Shown here: positions 45,003 through 53,333 of the stretch, piece after piece
Position numbering within the stretch: the stretch's first letter is position 1
Layout: each line of letters begins with the position of its first letter
Origin: CAWDXG01 sp963822115
GTDB taxonomy: Bacteria; Myxococcota_A; Polyangia; Polyangiales; Polyangiaceae
Direction of reading: 5' to 3'
Assembly: GCA_963822115.1 (NCBI GenBank)
Contig: CAWGGM010000004.1
Location: 62,001-126,000 of the forward strand
Length of the DNA: 64,000 bases
Notes under the pieces: model-generated
The model's input: the letters and a program-made list of their open reading frames with translations, nothing else
What the model was told of the DNA's origin: nothing
Databases searched by the model: none
Translations under genes and position numbers: made by a program

Positions 45003-46067
45003 TCAGTTCTTCGGATCGAGCACCATGCGCGCGGCCAGACGGTGCGCAGCAAGATCGCCAAGCAAGTCGTTGAGACGCGACATCGGCGCGCGGTCCACGA
45101 ACGGCTCGATCTCGACCTGGTGGTTGTAGATGAGCTTCAGGACATCGGGGTACGCCTCCACCGGGCAGCCCCAGCTGCCGTGCACGGTGGCGTCGAACGC
45201 CATCAGGTTGCTCAGCCGCACCTTCACCTGGTCGCGCGTGAAGCCGACGATCATCAGCGTCGAGGCGTGCGACAAGAGCGTGTAGGCGAGCATCTGCCCC
45301 GGCGCGGTGCCGCTGCACTCGAAGATGCGGTAGCGAAGCGAGGGAACGCCCCACTCCTTGGCGTAGCCCCACAGTTCCTTGCGCACGTCGCGGGGCTCGC
45401 GGTCCTTGACGTCGACGGCGTGGTCGACACCGAGCCTGGACGCCGCTTCGATGCGCCCCTTGTGCACGTCGCACACGACAACATGGGCGCCCAGCGCCCG
45501 CGCGATCTGCGCTGCGAAGCCGCCGACACCGCCGGCGCCGATGACAAAGGCAACGTCGCCCTTCTCGAGCCCGCTGCGCCGCACGGCCTGGTAGGCGGTG
45601 GACACGGCGTCGGCCACAACGCCGAGCGCGTCGATCTTCATGTCCGCCGGTGCGTCGGCGAGCGACACGAGCGGCGCCGCGGGAACGAGCATGTGCGTCG
45701 AGAAGCCGCCGTTGATGTCGTTGCCCGGCATCTTCTGCCGCTGGCAGGCGTTGCCGCGACCTGCGCGGCACATCGGGCAGTCACCGCACGGCAGCACCGC
45801 GGGCACCAGCACGCGCTGCCCGACCAGCGAGCTGTGACGGCCGCCGGCAGCGACCACGGTGCCCACCGCTTCGTGCCCGAGCACCAGCGGCAACGGGTGC
45901 CGCGGCGCCACCGAGCCGTCGGCGAAGCCGAGATCGGTGTGGCAGAGGCCGCATGCGGTCACTTCGACGACCGCTTCGTCGTCGGCGGGATCTGCGATCT
46001 GGAGAGTCGAACGCGCGAGCGGCTTGCCCGCTTCGTTCAGAAAATAAGCCTGGGCATCTGTCGTCAT
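45003..46067 (-). CDS. had: 6-hydroxycyclohex-1-ene-1-carbonyl-CoA dehydrogenase
   Basis: The 354-residue zinc alcohol dehydrogenase has catalytic zinc ligands in CGLCHTD and GHE, the structural zinc set CGDCPMCRAGRGNAC, and the Rossmann motif VIGAGGVGGFAAQ. KMPGNDINGGFSTHMLVP is the insert seen in Had/BamQ-type dehydrogenases of benzoyl-CoA degradation. It oxidises the hydroxyl introduced by Dch with NAD. I chose the ATG at 46067 because it sits five bases after GGAGG; a GTG one codon earlier is too close. It is the first gene of the operon. Confidence 0.85.
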   Translation of the reverse strand: MTTDAQAYFLNEAGKPLARSTLQIADPADDEAVVEVTACGLCHTDLGFADGSVAPRHPLPLVLGHEAVGTVVAAGGRHSSLVGQRVLVPAVLPCGDCPMCRAGRGNACQRQKMPGNDINGGFSTHMLVPAAPLVSLADAPADMKIDALGVVADAVSTAYQAVRRSGLEKGDVAFVIGAGGVGGFAAQIARALGAHVVVCDVHKGRIEAASRLGVDHAVDVKDREPRDVRKELWGYAKEWGVPSLRYRIFECSGTAPGQMLAYTLLSHASTLMIVGFTRDQVKVRLSNLMAFDATVHGSWGCPVEAYPDVLKLIYNHQVEIEPFVDRAPMSRLNDLLGDLAAHRLAARMVLDPKN

Positions 46068-46081
46068 CACTGCCTCCTGCG

Positions 46082-46099
46082 TACGAACGATCGTTCGTA
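46082..46099. promoter_or_regulatory. Perfect 18-bp palindrome, probable TetR operator of the benzoyl-CoA operon
   Basis: TACGAACGATCGTTCGTA is fully self-complementary. It sits between the had start (46067, minus strand) and a divergent ribosome site (GGAGGAG at 46105), so it could control both directions. The ACGAACG...CGTTCGT style is common for TetR-family operators. Confidence 0.75.
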
Positions 46100-46114
46100 A
46101 ACCTGGAGGAGCAA

Positions 46115-46153
46115 ATGACGAATATCAGCGGCCTGATTCCGATCGGCTCTTGA
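46115..46153 (+). pseudogene. Truncated 12-codon ORF with a strong ribosome site, possible remnant of a divergent gene
   Basis: GGAGGAGCAAATG introduces MTNISGLIPIGS and a stop. The ribosome site and its position next to the operator look like a true gene start, but the frame ends after 12 codons and runs into the 3' end of the opposite-strand SRPBCC gene. This may be what remains after a deletion or rearrangement of a divergent catabolic gene. A leader peptide is the alternative. Confidence 0.4.
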
Positions 46154-46565
46154 TCGCTTCGTTCACCTGGGCGTAGCGCCGGCGCAGCATCGGCTCGAGC
46201 CGCGGCCAGACGATTGGGGCCAGAATCCCGCGAAATCGCTCGCCGTGGATGAACCGGGCGTGCCCGTCATCGACCTTTTCCAGCAAGAAGTAATGCTCGC
46301 CACTGAGCATTCTGCGCTGCAGCCTGGAGCGTGGCCCGCGCCAGCGCAGCTCGCGGTCGGCCTCGGCGCGGAGCAGCGTGCACTTGATGGGTACGCGACG
46401 CCCGGCCAGGGCCAGCTCGATGTCGACCGGCGCCCCGGCCTCGAGCCGGCCTCGCACGCTGGGAATCACGGGATTCCACTCTCCCCAGCGCTCGAAGTCC
46501 GAAAGCAGCTTCCAGACGCGCTCCACAGGGGCGTCGATGTCCGTAGTGGTGCGGATTTCCCTCAT
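46125..46565 (-). CDS. SRPBCC (START/polyketide cyclase-like) family protein
   Basis: The 146-residue product starts at the ATG at 46565. It has the SRPBCC pattern: REIRTTTDIDAPVERVWKLLSDFERWGEWNPVIPSVRG (as segments), then DIELALAGRRVPIKCTLLRAEADRELRWRG and a terminal helix MLRRRYAQVNEAIKSR. Such folds bind hydrophobic ligands. It lies between the two aromatic operons but with its own orientation relationships, so a role in that pathway cannot be claimed. Confidence 0.8.
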   Translation of the reverse strand: MREIRTTTDIDAPVERVWKLLSDFERWGEWNPVIPSVRGRLEAGAPVDIELALAGRRVPIKCTLLRAEADRELRWRGPRSRLQRRMLSGEHYFLLEKVDDGHARFIHGERFRGILAPIVWPRLEPMLRRRYAQVNEAIKSRSESGR

Positions 46566-46676
46566 GACTGGCCACCTCGACGATGCGCCTGGAGCGTCAC
46601 ATCGCGCCGTGCCCGACGCAACCCTGGACGCGGCGGTCTGCGCTGTCCGGGGCACGCAATTTGCTCGTTTCCGGGC

Positions 46677-47453
46677 ATGGACAAGTCGGGCCGGGTGGAA
46701 CGGGCGCTGACACTGCTGGGCGCTGCAGTACTCGGCGCCGGCATCGCGCTGACTGCGCAGAGGCTGCTGTCACCCCGACCACAGTCGCCGGTCCAACCGC
46801 CGGCGACGCCGACCGCGGTCGCGCGGGGGCCGGTTCTTCCGATCCCGGCCCCTGCCGCCCAGGCTGCTGGACCCGACGCGGGCTCCACGAGCCAGCTTGA
46901 ACCGCTGGAACTCCCGCCCCTGGAGGCCGCGCCAGCAGGCGCTATCACCGCACAACCTCCGGCCGAAACACCGGAAGCTGGCCCAGCGGAGGCGGCAGCC
47001 GCGCCCAGCGAGGCTGCGCCGGAACCCGCCGCAACATCCGACGCCAGAGCGCCGGAGGCCGCACCACCCCCCGCGCCGAAGATCGAGCTCGCACGCTGCG
47101 GGCCCGGGAACTGCGCGGCCGGCTACGAGTGCTGCAACGACAGCTGCGGCATCTGCGCGCGACCCGGCGAATCCTGCGCACAGGTCGTGTGCAACGCCTC
47201 GCCCGTCCCCAGCAGCGAGCACTGCGGCATCAACACGTGCAACGTCGGTCAGGTCTGTTGCAACCCGAGCTGCGGCATCTGCGCGCCGGCTGGCGTCGAT
47301 TGCGACACAACTCCGTGCGACAACGCCATCCAGTACCCGTACAGCGTTCCCTGCGGAATGAACACCTGCAACGTCGGCGAGATCTGCTGCAACCCGAGCT
47401 GCGGCATCTGCACGAAACCCGGCGAGAGCTGCTCGCACGAGACGTGCAGTTGA
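46677..47453 (+). CDS. Membrane-anchored Cys-rich repeat protein
   Basis: The 258-residue product starts at the ATG at 46677, with an N-terminal hydrophobic helix (ALTLLGAAVLGAGIALTA). A Pro/Ala-rich spacer of about 90 residues follows. The C-terminal 115 residues hold three copies of a Cys-rich unit (CGPGNCAAGYECCNDSCGIC, CGINTCNVGQVCCNPSCGIC, CGMNTCNVGEICCNPSCGIC). These are likely disulfide-stapled modules outside the cell. Similar Cys-rich tails are common in myxobacterial surface proteins. Function unknown. It is convergent with the thioesterase gene. Confidence 0.75.
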   Translation: MDKSGRVERALTLLGAAVLGAGIALTAQRLLSPRPQSPVQPPATPTAVARGPVLPIPAPAAQAAGPDAGSTSQLEPLELPPLEAAPAGAITAQPPAETPEAGPAEAAAAPSEAAPEPAATSDARAPEAAPPPAPKIELARCGPGNCAAGYECCNDSCGICARPGESCAQVVCNASPVPSSEHCGINTCNVGQVCCNPSCGICAPAGVDCDTTPCDNAIQYPYSVPCGMNTCNVGEICCNPSCGICTKPGESCSHETCS

Positions 47454-47457
47454 TCCG

Positions 47458-48216
47458 CTAGCCTGCCGCGGGGCGGGCGCCGGCTTCGAAGCGCGCGCGG
47501 AAGACGCTTTCATCGGTGTCGACCCGACGGAGCTCGAAGCCGAGCGCGAGCGGCTCATCGTGGAGCTTCCAGGTGAGCATGCGCAGGCGCTGTCCGTTCT
47601 GGTTCTCGCGGCGGTATTCGACCCAGAGCTTGCCCGGCATCGCCGGGACAGCGGGATAGGCGCCCGCCGCGGCGGCGAGCTGGCGCGTGTCTTCCACATA
47701 GTCGGCGTAGCGGGCCTGGTTGACGTGCTGCAGAATGTCCTGGTCGCTGGGCTGCACGGTGATCTCGCGCGACCACGCATCTTCGGGGGCAACGCTCTGG
47801 AGCGGCTCGACCGACGGCACAACGTCCTCGACGACGAAGGCGCGGACCGCGTCGGGCACGGCCTTCGGCGCGCCCGTGTCATCCAGCATCACCACGGTGC
47901 AGCTGGCAAGCGCCGCCACACCGGCGCCCGCGCGCACGATGCGGTGGCAGAAATCGAAGCTGGTGCGCCCCACGCGGCTCACCCAGGTCTCGATCACGAG
48001 CTCGGCGGGAAAGCTGATGGTCTCGTAGCACTCGAGCTTCTGCGCGCGCACGACGCCGCGCTGGAAGTGCAGCTGAAGCGGGGAACCCGGCGCGGCCAGC
48101 GCCTGCCAGCGCGCGTGCTCCGCGTAGCGCAAGAGCGCCGCCGGCGGCACGCTGCCGGTGGCGTTCATCTCGTAGCCACGGACCTCGATCGACTGCGATG
48201 TGCGGAAAGTCGCCAT
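47458..48216 (-). CDS. Double hot-dog acyl-CoA/acyl-ACP thioesterase-like protein
   Basis: The 252-residue product starts at the ATG at 48216. It has two hot-dog-like halves. The first begins SIEVRGYEMNATGSVPPAALLRYAEHARWQAL, the second has ITVQPSDQDILQHVNQARYADYVEDT, the Asp/Asn-His pattern of thioesterases. It lies 54 bases downstream of the mocA-like gene on the same strand. It could hydrolyse an aromatic CoA thioester to prevent CoA trapping, but a fatty acyl-ACP role is equally possible. Confidence 0.72.
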   Translation of the reverse strand: MATFRTSQSIEVRGYEMNATGSVPPAALLRYAEHARWQALAAPGSPLQLHFQRGVVRAQKLECYETISFPAELVIETWVSRVGRTSFDFCHRIVRAGAGVAALASCTVVMLDDTGAPKAVPDAVRAFVVEDVVPSVEPLQSVAPEDAWSREITVQPSDQDILQHVNQARYADYVEDTRQLAAAAGAYPAVPAMPGKLWVEYRRENQNGQRLRMLTWKLHDEPLALGFELRRVDTDESVFRARFEAGARPAAG

Positions 48217-48270
48217 AGTCCGCCGCGTAGCATGAAAGGCGCCCACTCGGGGAGCCCGCGGCTGCCGGCG

Positions 48271-48876
48271 TCAATCTCCGCGAGGCGCGACGTGCGCTCC
48301 AATCGCGGTCAGCCCTTCGCGCGTGTCGATATCTTCGACGATGCCCGGATCGTCGACGGGTACCCCGACGCGATCGCCCACCTCTGCGAGAACGTCGCGC
48401 GTGATCGCGGTCGGCGCCGCGCGCTCGATGTCGGCAAATGCGGCGCTGTCGATCAGGAACGGGTGACCGCGCCGCCCGGCGTATTCCGGTTGCAGCACGA
48501 TGCCCTGCCCTGCTTCGTGGGCGCGAAGCAGCGCCGCAACAGTCCCGGGTCGCACGCTGGGGTGATCGACGAGCGCGACGACGACGGCGCCCGCGTCCCC
48601 GGCGGCAGCGACGCCGAGCTGCAGCGAGTGGAACATGCCGAGCTCGGGTTCGGGGTTTTCCACGACGCTGTGTGTGGCTACCGCATGGGCTATCGCGGCC
48701 CCGTGCGGAGGACCGACGACCACGACAACGCGCTCGCATCCGCCCGCGAGCAGCGTGTCGCACATGATCGACACGAGCGGACGGCCGTCGAGCTCGGCCA
48801 GCGCCTTGATGGTGCCGGCGCGGCGCGACGCGCCGGCAGCGAGCACGATGCCGACCGCGCGCTGGTCGGCGCTCAC
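48271..48876 (-). CDS. mocA: Molybdenum cofactor cytidylyltransferase (MocA-like)
   Basis: The 201-residue protein starts at the GTG that overlaps the hcrB stop. It has the nucleotidyltransferase motif VLAAGASRRAGTIKAL, VVVVVGPPHG, a PELGMFHSLQLGV segment, VVALVDHPSVRPGTV and RRGHPFLID. MocA adds CMP to molybdopterin to form the dinucleotide cofactor used by enzymes of the xanthine dehydrogenase family. Its place directly after hcrB fits maturation of 4-hydroxybenzoyl-CoA reductase. Confidence 0.86.
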   Translation of the reverse strand: MSADQRAVGIVLAAGASRRAGTIKALAELDGRPLVSIMCDTLLAGGCERVVVVVGPPHGAAIAHAVATHSVVENPEPELGMFHSLQLGVAAAGDAGAVVVALVDHPSVRPGTVAALLRAHEAGQGIVLQPEYAGRRGHPFLIDSAAFADIERAAPTAITRDVLAEVGDRVGVPVDDPGIVEDIDTREGLTAIGAHVAPRGD

Positions 48877-49907
48877 GCCTGGGCCCGCGCGCCCGCGACC
48901 GGCGCATCCGGACGGGCCGCGGCGGACAGCGCCTGGCGCACCAGGACCGGCACCATGTCACGACGGTAGTCGGGATCGCCGGGGATGTTGGCCATCGGAT
49001 GGCACTGCCGGAACGCCCGGTCGGCCACGCCCTTCACGGCGCTGTCGAAGGCGGACGTGCCGGGCTTCTTTCCGGACAGGGCGTCGGCAGCGCCTTTGAC
49101 GCGGATCGGTTTCGCCTGCAGCGCAACCAGGACCACGTCGGCGTCCTCCACCTCGCCGTTCGCGGCCACATCGACACGCACTGCGACGCCCAGCTGCGGG
49201 AAGTCGATCGCCAGGCGGTCGCGGAGCTTCCTGTACGCGCCGCGATGCCCCGCGTGCTGCGGCGGCACGCGGACCTCCACCAGGATCTCGTCCCGGTCGA
49301 CGTGCTTGTTGAAGATGCCGTCGCTCTTCCACAGCTCCTCGATCGGGATCTCGCGGCGCCCTTCCGGCCCTTCAAACACCAGCTGCGCGCCGAGCGTGGT
49401 GAGCGCGGGGACGCTGTCGTTGCTCGCCGCGGCCACGCACTTGCGACCGCCGGGGACGACGTGACACACCGTGCCGTCCTTCTTCAGACAGTAGCCCAGC
49501 GATTTGCGCCAGAAGCGGCTCTGGTTGTACCAGCGGCAGCGCGTGTCGAGCATCACGTTGCCGCCCAGCGTTCCACTGCGGCGGAGCTGCGGGCTCGAGA
49601 TCTGCCCTGTCGCTTCGGCCAACGCGGGAGCGAGGCGCTTCACGTCTTCATTGTTGGCAACGGTGTCGAGGCTGTTCATCGCGCCGATCACGAGCGAGCC
49701 GTCGCTCTCGACCCTGAGCGCGCGGAGTTCGTCGACATGGGCGAGCGAAACCACCAGCTTCGGCTCGAGCAAACGATGCTTCATGTTGGGCAACAGGTCC
49801 GTGCCGCCGGCGATCAGCGTCACGTCGGGCGCGTGATCGACCAGCAGCTGGATCGCCTCGCGCACGCTGGTGGGCTGGGCAATGTCGAAACGCGGTAGGC
49901 GCAACAT
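48873..49907 (-). CDS. hcrB: 4-hydroxybenzoyl-CoA reductase, FAD/Fe-S subunit beta
   Basis: The 344-residue protein has the FAD subunit pattern of the xanthine oxidase family: TLIAGGTDLLPNMKHRLLEPK and SSPQLRRSGTLGGNVMLDT. After LGGNVMLDT comes an insertion with four Cys at 124, 140, 148 and 157 (spacings 16, 8 and 9). Those spacings are exactly the ones reported for the extra [4Fe-4S] cluster of HcrB, which ordinary xanthine dehydrogenases lack. This is the strongest evidence for the substrate call. The stop overlaps mocA and the start overlaps hcrA by four bases. Confidence 0.9.
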   Translation of the reverse strand: MLRLPRFDIAQPTSVREAIQLLVDHAPDVTLIAGGTDLLPNMKHRLLEPKLVVSLAHVDELRALRVESDGSLVIGAMNSLDTVANNEDVKRLAPALAEATGQISSPQLRRSGTLGGNVMLDTRCRWYNQSRFWRKSLGYCLKKDGTVCHVVPGGRKCVAAASNDSVPALTTLGAQLVFEGPEGRREIPIEELWKSDGIFNKHVDRDEILVEVRVPPQHAGHRGAYRKLRDRLAIDFPQLGVAVRVDVAANGEVEDADVVLVALQAKPIRVKGAADALSGKKPGTSAFDSAVKGVADRAFRQCHPMANIPGDPDYRRDMVPVLVRQALSAAARPDAPVAGARAQA

Positions 49908-52274
49908 CACTCGCCTCCCGGGAGCGCAGCCTGGACCTGCTGTTGCTCGTTCTTCGCGGCGCGTTCGCGCAGCGCAGCGAGCACGCGCGCCGGCGTGAGC
50001 GGCAGCTTCGTGAGCCGGATACCCACCGCGTCGAACACGGCGTTCGAGAGCGCCGGCAGCACCGGGTGCAGCGGCCCTTCGCCCGCTTCCTTGGCGCCGT
50101 AGGGTCCTTCCGGATCGATGCTCTCGACGATGAGCGAGTGGATTTCCGGCGTGTCGAGCGAAGTGGGGATGCGGTAGTCCAGCAGCGACGGCCCCTGGTG
50201 CAGGCCCTTGTCGTCGACGCCGTGCTCCTCCATCAGCGCCTCGGCCAGGCCCATGTAGACCGAGCCCTCCATCTGCCCGGCGACCAGCACGGGATTCAGC
50301 GCGCGGCCGCAGTCGTGGGCGACCCAGACATTGTGGACCAGGATGCGGCCGGTCTCCGTGTCGACGCTGGCGTCGACGACGTGGGCCGTGAACGAGTACG
50401 CCGGCGAAGCGCCGATGGATCCGCCGCGGTACTTTCCGCCGAGCTCCGGCGTGTTGTACGCGCCGGTGGCGCCCAGCGTGTCGAAGCGCGCCTCGGCCAG
50501 ACGGATCGCGTCGCGCGTGCTCATGCGGTGGTCGACGTCGTCCACGTCGATCACTTCGCCGAGCGACATCAGCACGCGCTCCGGCGCCACCTGCCACTCG
50601 GCCGCGACGGCTTCGACGAGCTTGTCCTTGACCTTGCGGCAGGCGTCGATGGTCGCGTTGCCGACCATGAACGTCACGCGGCTGGAGTACGCGCCGAGAT
50701 CCACCGGGCACAGATCGGTGTCGGCGGCGTACACGCGAACGTCGGCGGGATCGAGCCCCAGCTCCTCGGCGACGATGGTGCGGACCACGCTGCTCGATCC
50801 CTGCCCGATGTCGTTGCCGCCCGTGAACGCGGTCACCAGCCCCGAGCGATCGAGCTTGAGCTGGATGCCCGCCTGCGGCATCTCGTTCGGGTAGATGGGG
50901 TAGTTCGTGCCCGTGATGTACATGCTCGCGGCGACGCCCAGGCCGCGGCCGAAGGGCAGCTTGCCGCGGCGCTCCTTCCAGCCGCTGGCCTGCTCCACCG
51001 CGTCGAGCGCCTGCCGGAGCCCGCTCGAGGTGATGCGCTGGCCGTTCACCGTCTCGGTGGAGGCGCCCTGGTAGTTGATGCGGCGGATCTCGATCGGATC
51101 GATGCCGAGCTTCTCCGCCAGCGTGTCGAGCTGCACCTCGAAGGCGAAGCGCGGCTGCACCGAGCCGTGACCGCGCTTCGGGCCGCAGGGCGGCTTGTTC
51201 GTGAACACGCGCGTCGAGTCGAAGCGGTACGACGGGAAATCGTACGGCCCGGTGAGCAGCTGCCCCGAGTAGTACGTGGTGACGAGCCCGTACGAGCTGT
51301 ACGAGCCGCCATCGATGAGGATCTTCGCGTCCACGCCGAGCACGCGTCCGTCCTTCTTGGCGGCGGTGCGGTAGTGCATCTGCATCGGATGGCGACCGCG
51401 ATGCGCGTAGAAGACCTCTTCGCGCGTCCAGAGCATCTTCACCGGCCGCCCCGTCGGCCATCGCCAGCTTGGCGACGCAGAACTCCAGGCTGAACGGGTC
51501 GGATTTGCCGCCGAAGGCGCCGCCCAGACAGGGCTGGATGACGCGGATGCGCGACTCGGGCAGCTCCAGCACGCGCGCCAGAGCGCGGTGCAGGTAGTGG
51601 GTGATCTGCGTCGCGGACCACACGGTCAAGACGCCGTCGGCGTCGTAGCGCGCGACCGCGCAGTGCGGCTCGATCGCCGTGTGCGTCGTGCCGTGGAAGT
51701 TGTAGTCGCCTTCCACCACGACGTCGGCATCCGCAAGCGCGGCGTCCACGTCGCCGAACTCGAGCTTCACTTTCTTGGACACGTTGCCGTGCTTGGCGCC
51801 CTCGTGGATCGCCGGATCGTGGCGGACCAGTGACTCCTCGGGATCGAGGTACGGGTGCAGCACCTCGTACTCGACATCGATGAGCTCGAGCGCTTCGAGC
51901 GCCGTGTCCTCGTCCACTGCGGCCACGGCGGCCACCTCGTCTCCGATGAAGCGGACCTTGTCCACGGCCAGCGCGGTCTCGTCCATCGTCCAGGGGATGA
52001 TGCCGTAACGTATCGGCAGGTCGCGCCCGGTGATGACAGCGTGCACGCCATCCAGAGCCAGCGCCCGTGACGCGTCGATGTTGACGATGCGCGCGTGCGG
52101 ATGCGGGCTGCGCAGCGTGGCCGCGTGCAGCATGCCCGGCAGCTGGATGTCGTCCGCGTAGAGCGCGGTGCCGGTTGCCTTGGAAAGCCCGTCGACCTTG
52201 CGCTGGGGCTTGCCGACGACCTTGAACTGCTTGCCCCAGGGAGCCTCCGGTCCGTGTCTGTCGCGCGCCGCCAT
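49907..52274 (-). CDS. hcrA: 4-hydroxybenzoyl-CoA reductase, molybdenum subunit alpha, with one frameshift
   Basis: The start is the ATG at 52274, three bases before the hcrC stop. The N-terminal part reads GKPQRKVDGLSKATGTALYADD, HPHARIVNIDASRAL, KVRFIGDEVAAVAAVDEDTALEAL, EPHCAVARYD and IQPCLGGAFGGKSDPFSLEFCVAKLAM. It then shifts frame at a run of four G (coding strand; plus 51449-51452). Removing one base gives GRPVKMLWTREEVFYAHRGRHP and a long intact C-terminal half with PKRGHGSVQPRFAFE, TGGNDIGQGSSSVVRTIVAEELGLDP and HDCGRALNPVLVAGQMEGSVYMG. The repaired protein has 788 residues, near the usual HcrA length. Confidence 0.86.
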
Positions 52275-52276
52275 CG

Positions 52277-52844
52277 CTAGCCGCTCCCGTTTCCGCCGGC
52301 CTTGCCGGGCTTGTCCGCCCACACCTGCCAGCCCTGCCGCGGCGGGGTTTCGCCGCGCATTTCCGCAGCGCACAGCTCGACCGCGTCGACGATCTGCACG
52401 TAGCCCGTGCAGCGACACAGATTGCCGCTGAGCGCCTCGCGGATTTCCTGACGCGTGGGCGAGGGGTTCTTCGCCGAGCAGCGCCTTGGCCGAGAGCATC
52501 ATGCCCGGCTGGCAGAAGCCGCACTGCAGCGCGCCGGAGCGATCGAAGGCGTCCTGGATCGGATCGGCGCCCTCACCTCCCGCCGCGCGGTGCGCCGGCA
52601 TCAGGCCTTCGATGGTCGTGATCTCGTGCCCCTCGGCCAGCACCGCGAGCGTGACGCAGGCCTGGATAGGCTCGCCGTCGATGAGCACGGTGCACGCGCC
52701 GCAGTCGCCCTTGTCGCAGCCCTGCTTGCTACCGGTCAGCCCGAGCTTGTAGCGGAGCGCTTCGAGCAGCGTCCAATGCGGCGGCACAGCGACCTCGACG
52801 CGGTCGCCGTTCACGCTGAGTGAGACTGTTCGCACGTTTCCCAT
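52277..52844 (-). CDS. hcrC: 4-hydroxybenzoyl-CoA reductase, [2Fe-2S] subunit gamma, with one frameshift
   Basis: The start is the ATG at 52844. The plant-type ferredoxin domain has GCDKGDCGACTVLIDG. The second domain has LQCGFCQPGMMLSAKALLGEEP, then a frameshift at a four-base C run on the coding strand (plus 52463-52466). Removing one base continues SPTRQEIREALSGNLCRCTGYVQIVDAV. All eight cluster Cys are then present. The repaired length is 188 residues, somewhat longer than usual because of a Gly/Pro-rich tail. It is the first gene of the hcrC-hcrA-hcrB-mocA operon. Confidence 0.86.
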
Positions 52845-52917
52845 ACTGGACCTCGGACCGTCCGGGGCAGACCCCGAACCTAGCGCGGTTTTCCGGCTCG
52901 CGTGGAGGTCTGGCTGC

Positions 52918-53160
52918 GACATTTCCGGCCTGTTGCCCCGCTTGTGGCTCCGTTTGTCGGTCTCGCCGACATTTTCCGCCCCAAGCCGCAGCTTGCAGCC
53001 CCTTTTGTCGGCCAGACCGACATTTCCGGCCCCTTGCCATAGCTTGGGCCCCTTTTTTGTCGGTCTCGCCGACATTTTCCGCCCCAAGCGCCGGCTTCGA
53101 GCCCCTCCTTGTCGGCCAGACCGACATTTCCGGGCTCTTGCCACAGCTTCTTCCCGCAAG
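52918..53160. repeat. Tandem array of about 51-bp palindrome-bearing units between hcrC and the ECF sigma gene
   Basis: Units begin with GACATTT(T)CCG at 52918, 52968, 53019, 53071 and 53123, so spacing is 50-52 bases. Two sequence types alternate: one boundary carries TGTCGGTCTCGCCGACA and the other TGTCGGCCAGACCGACA, each a perfect six-base dyad around five bases. The spacing changes break any reading frame. Beside the array, 52854-52864 and 52863-52876 hold two short dyads close to the hcrC start. No gene is seen in 52845-53333. Confidence 0.8.
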
Positions 53161-53333
53161 CCCCGCGACAACGCGTCGCGCTACTCCGCCAGGACGCTCT
53201 TGCCGTTCGGGCGCACCCAACCAGGTACCAGAGCAGGCGCGCCCCGTCCGTCGCTGCAGCCCGATTCGACCATTCGGGGCTTCTGGATCGTTTCGGAATT
53301 ACGGCTCTGTTAATCTCGACAAGTTCCTGTTCG

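Noticed and set aside
48873..52844. Xanthine or carbon monoxide dehydrogenase
   Set aside because: The beta subunit's four-Cys insertion with 16-8-9 spacing is specific to 4-hydroxybenzoyl-CoA reductase, and the neighbouring benzoyl-CoA operon agrees.
52918..53160. CRISPR array
   Set aside because: Units abut with no unique spacers, the whole unit is repeated, and no cas genes are present.
48873..53171. A 1432-codon minus-strand open frame from hcrB to the repeat array
   Set aside because: It fuses hcrB, shifted hcrA, shifted hcrC and the noncoding repeat array. The conserved domains lie in different frames and have their own start codons.
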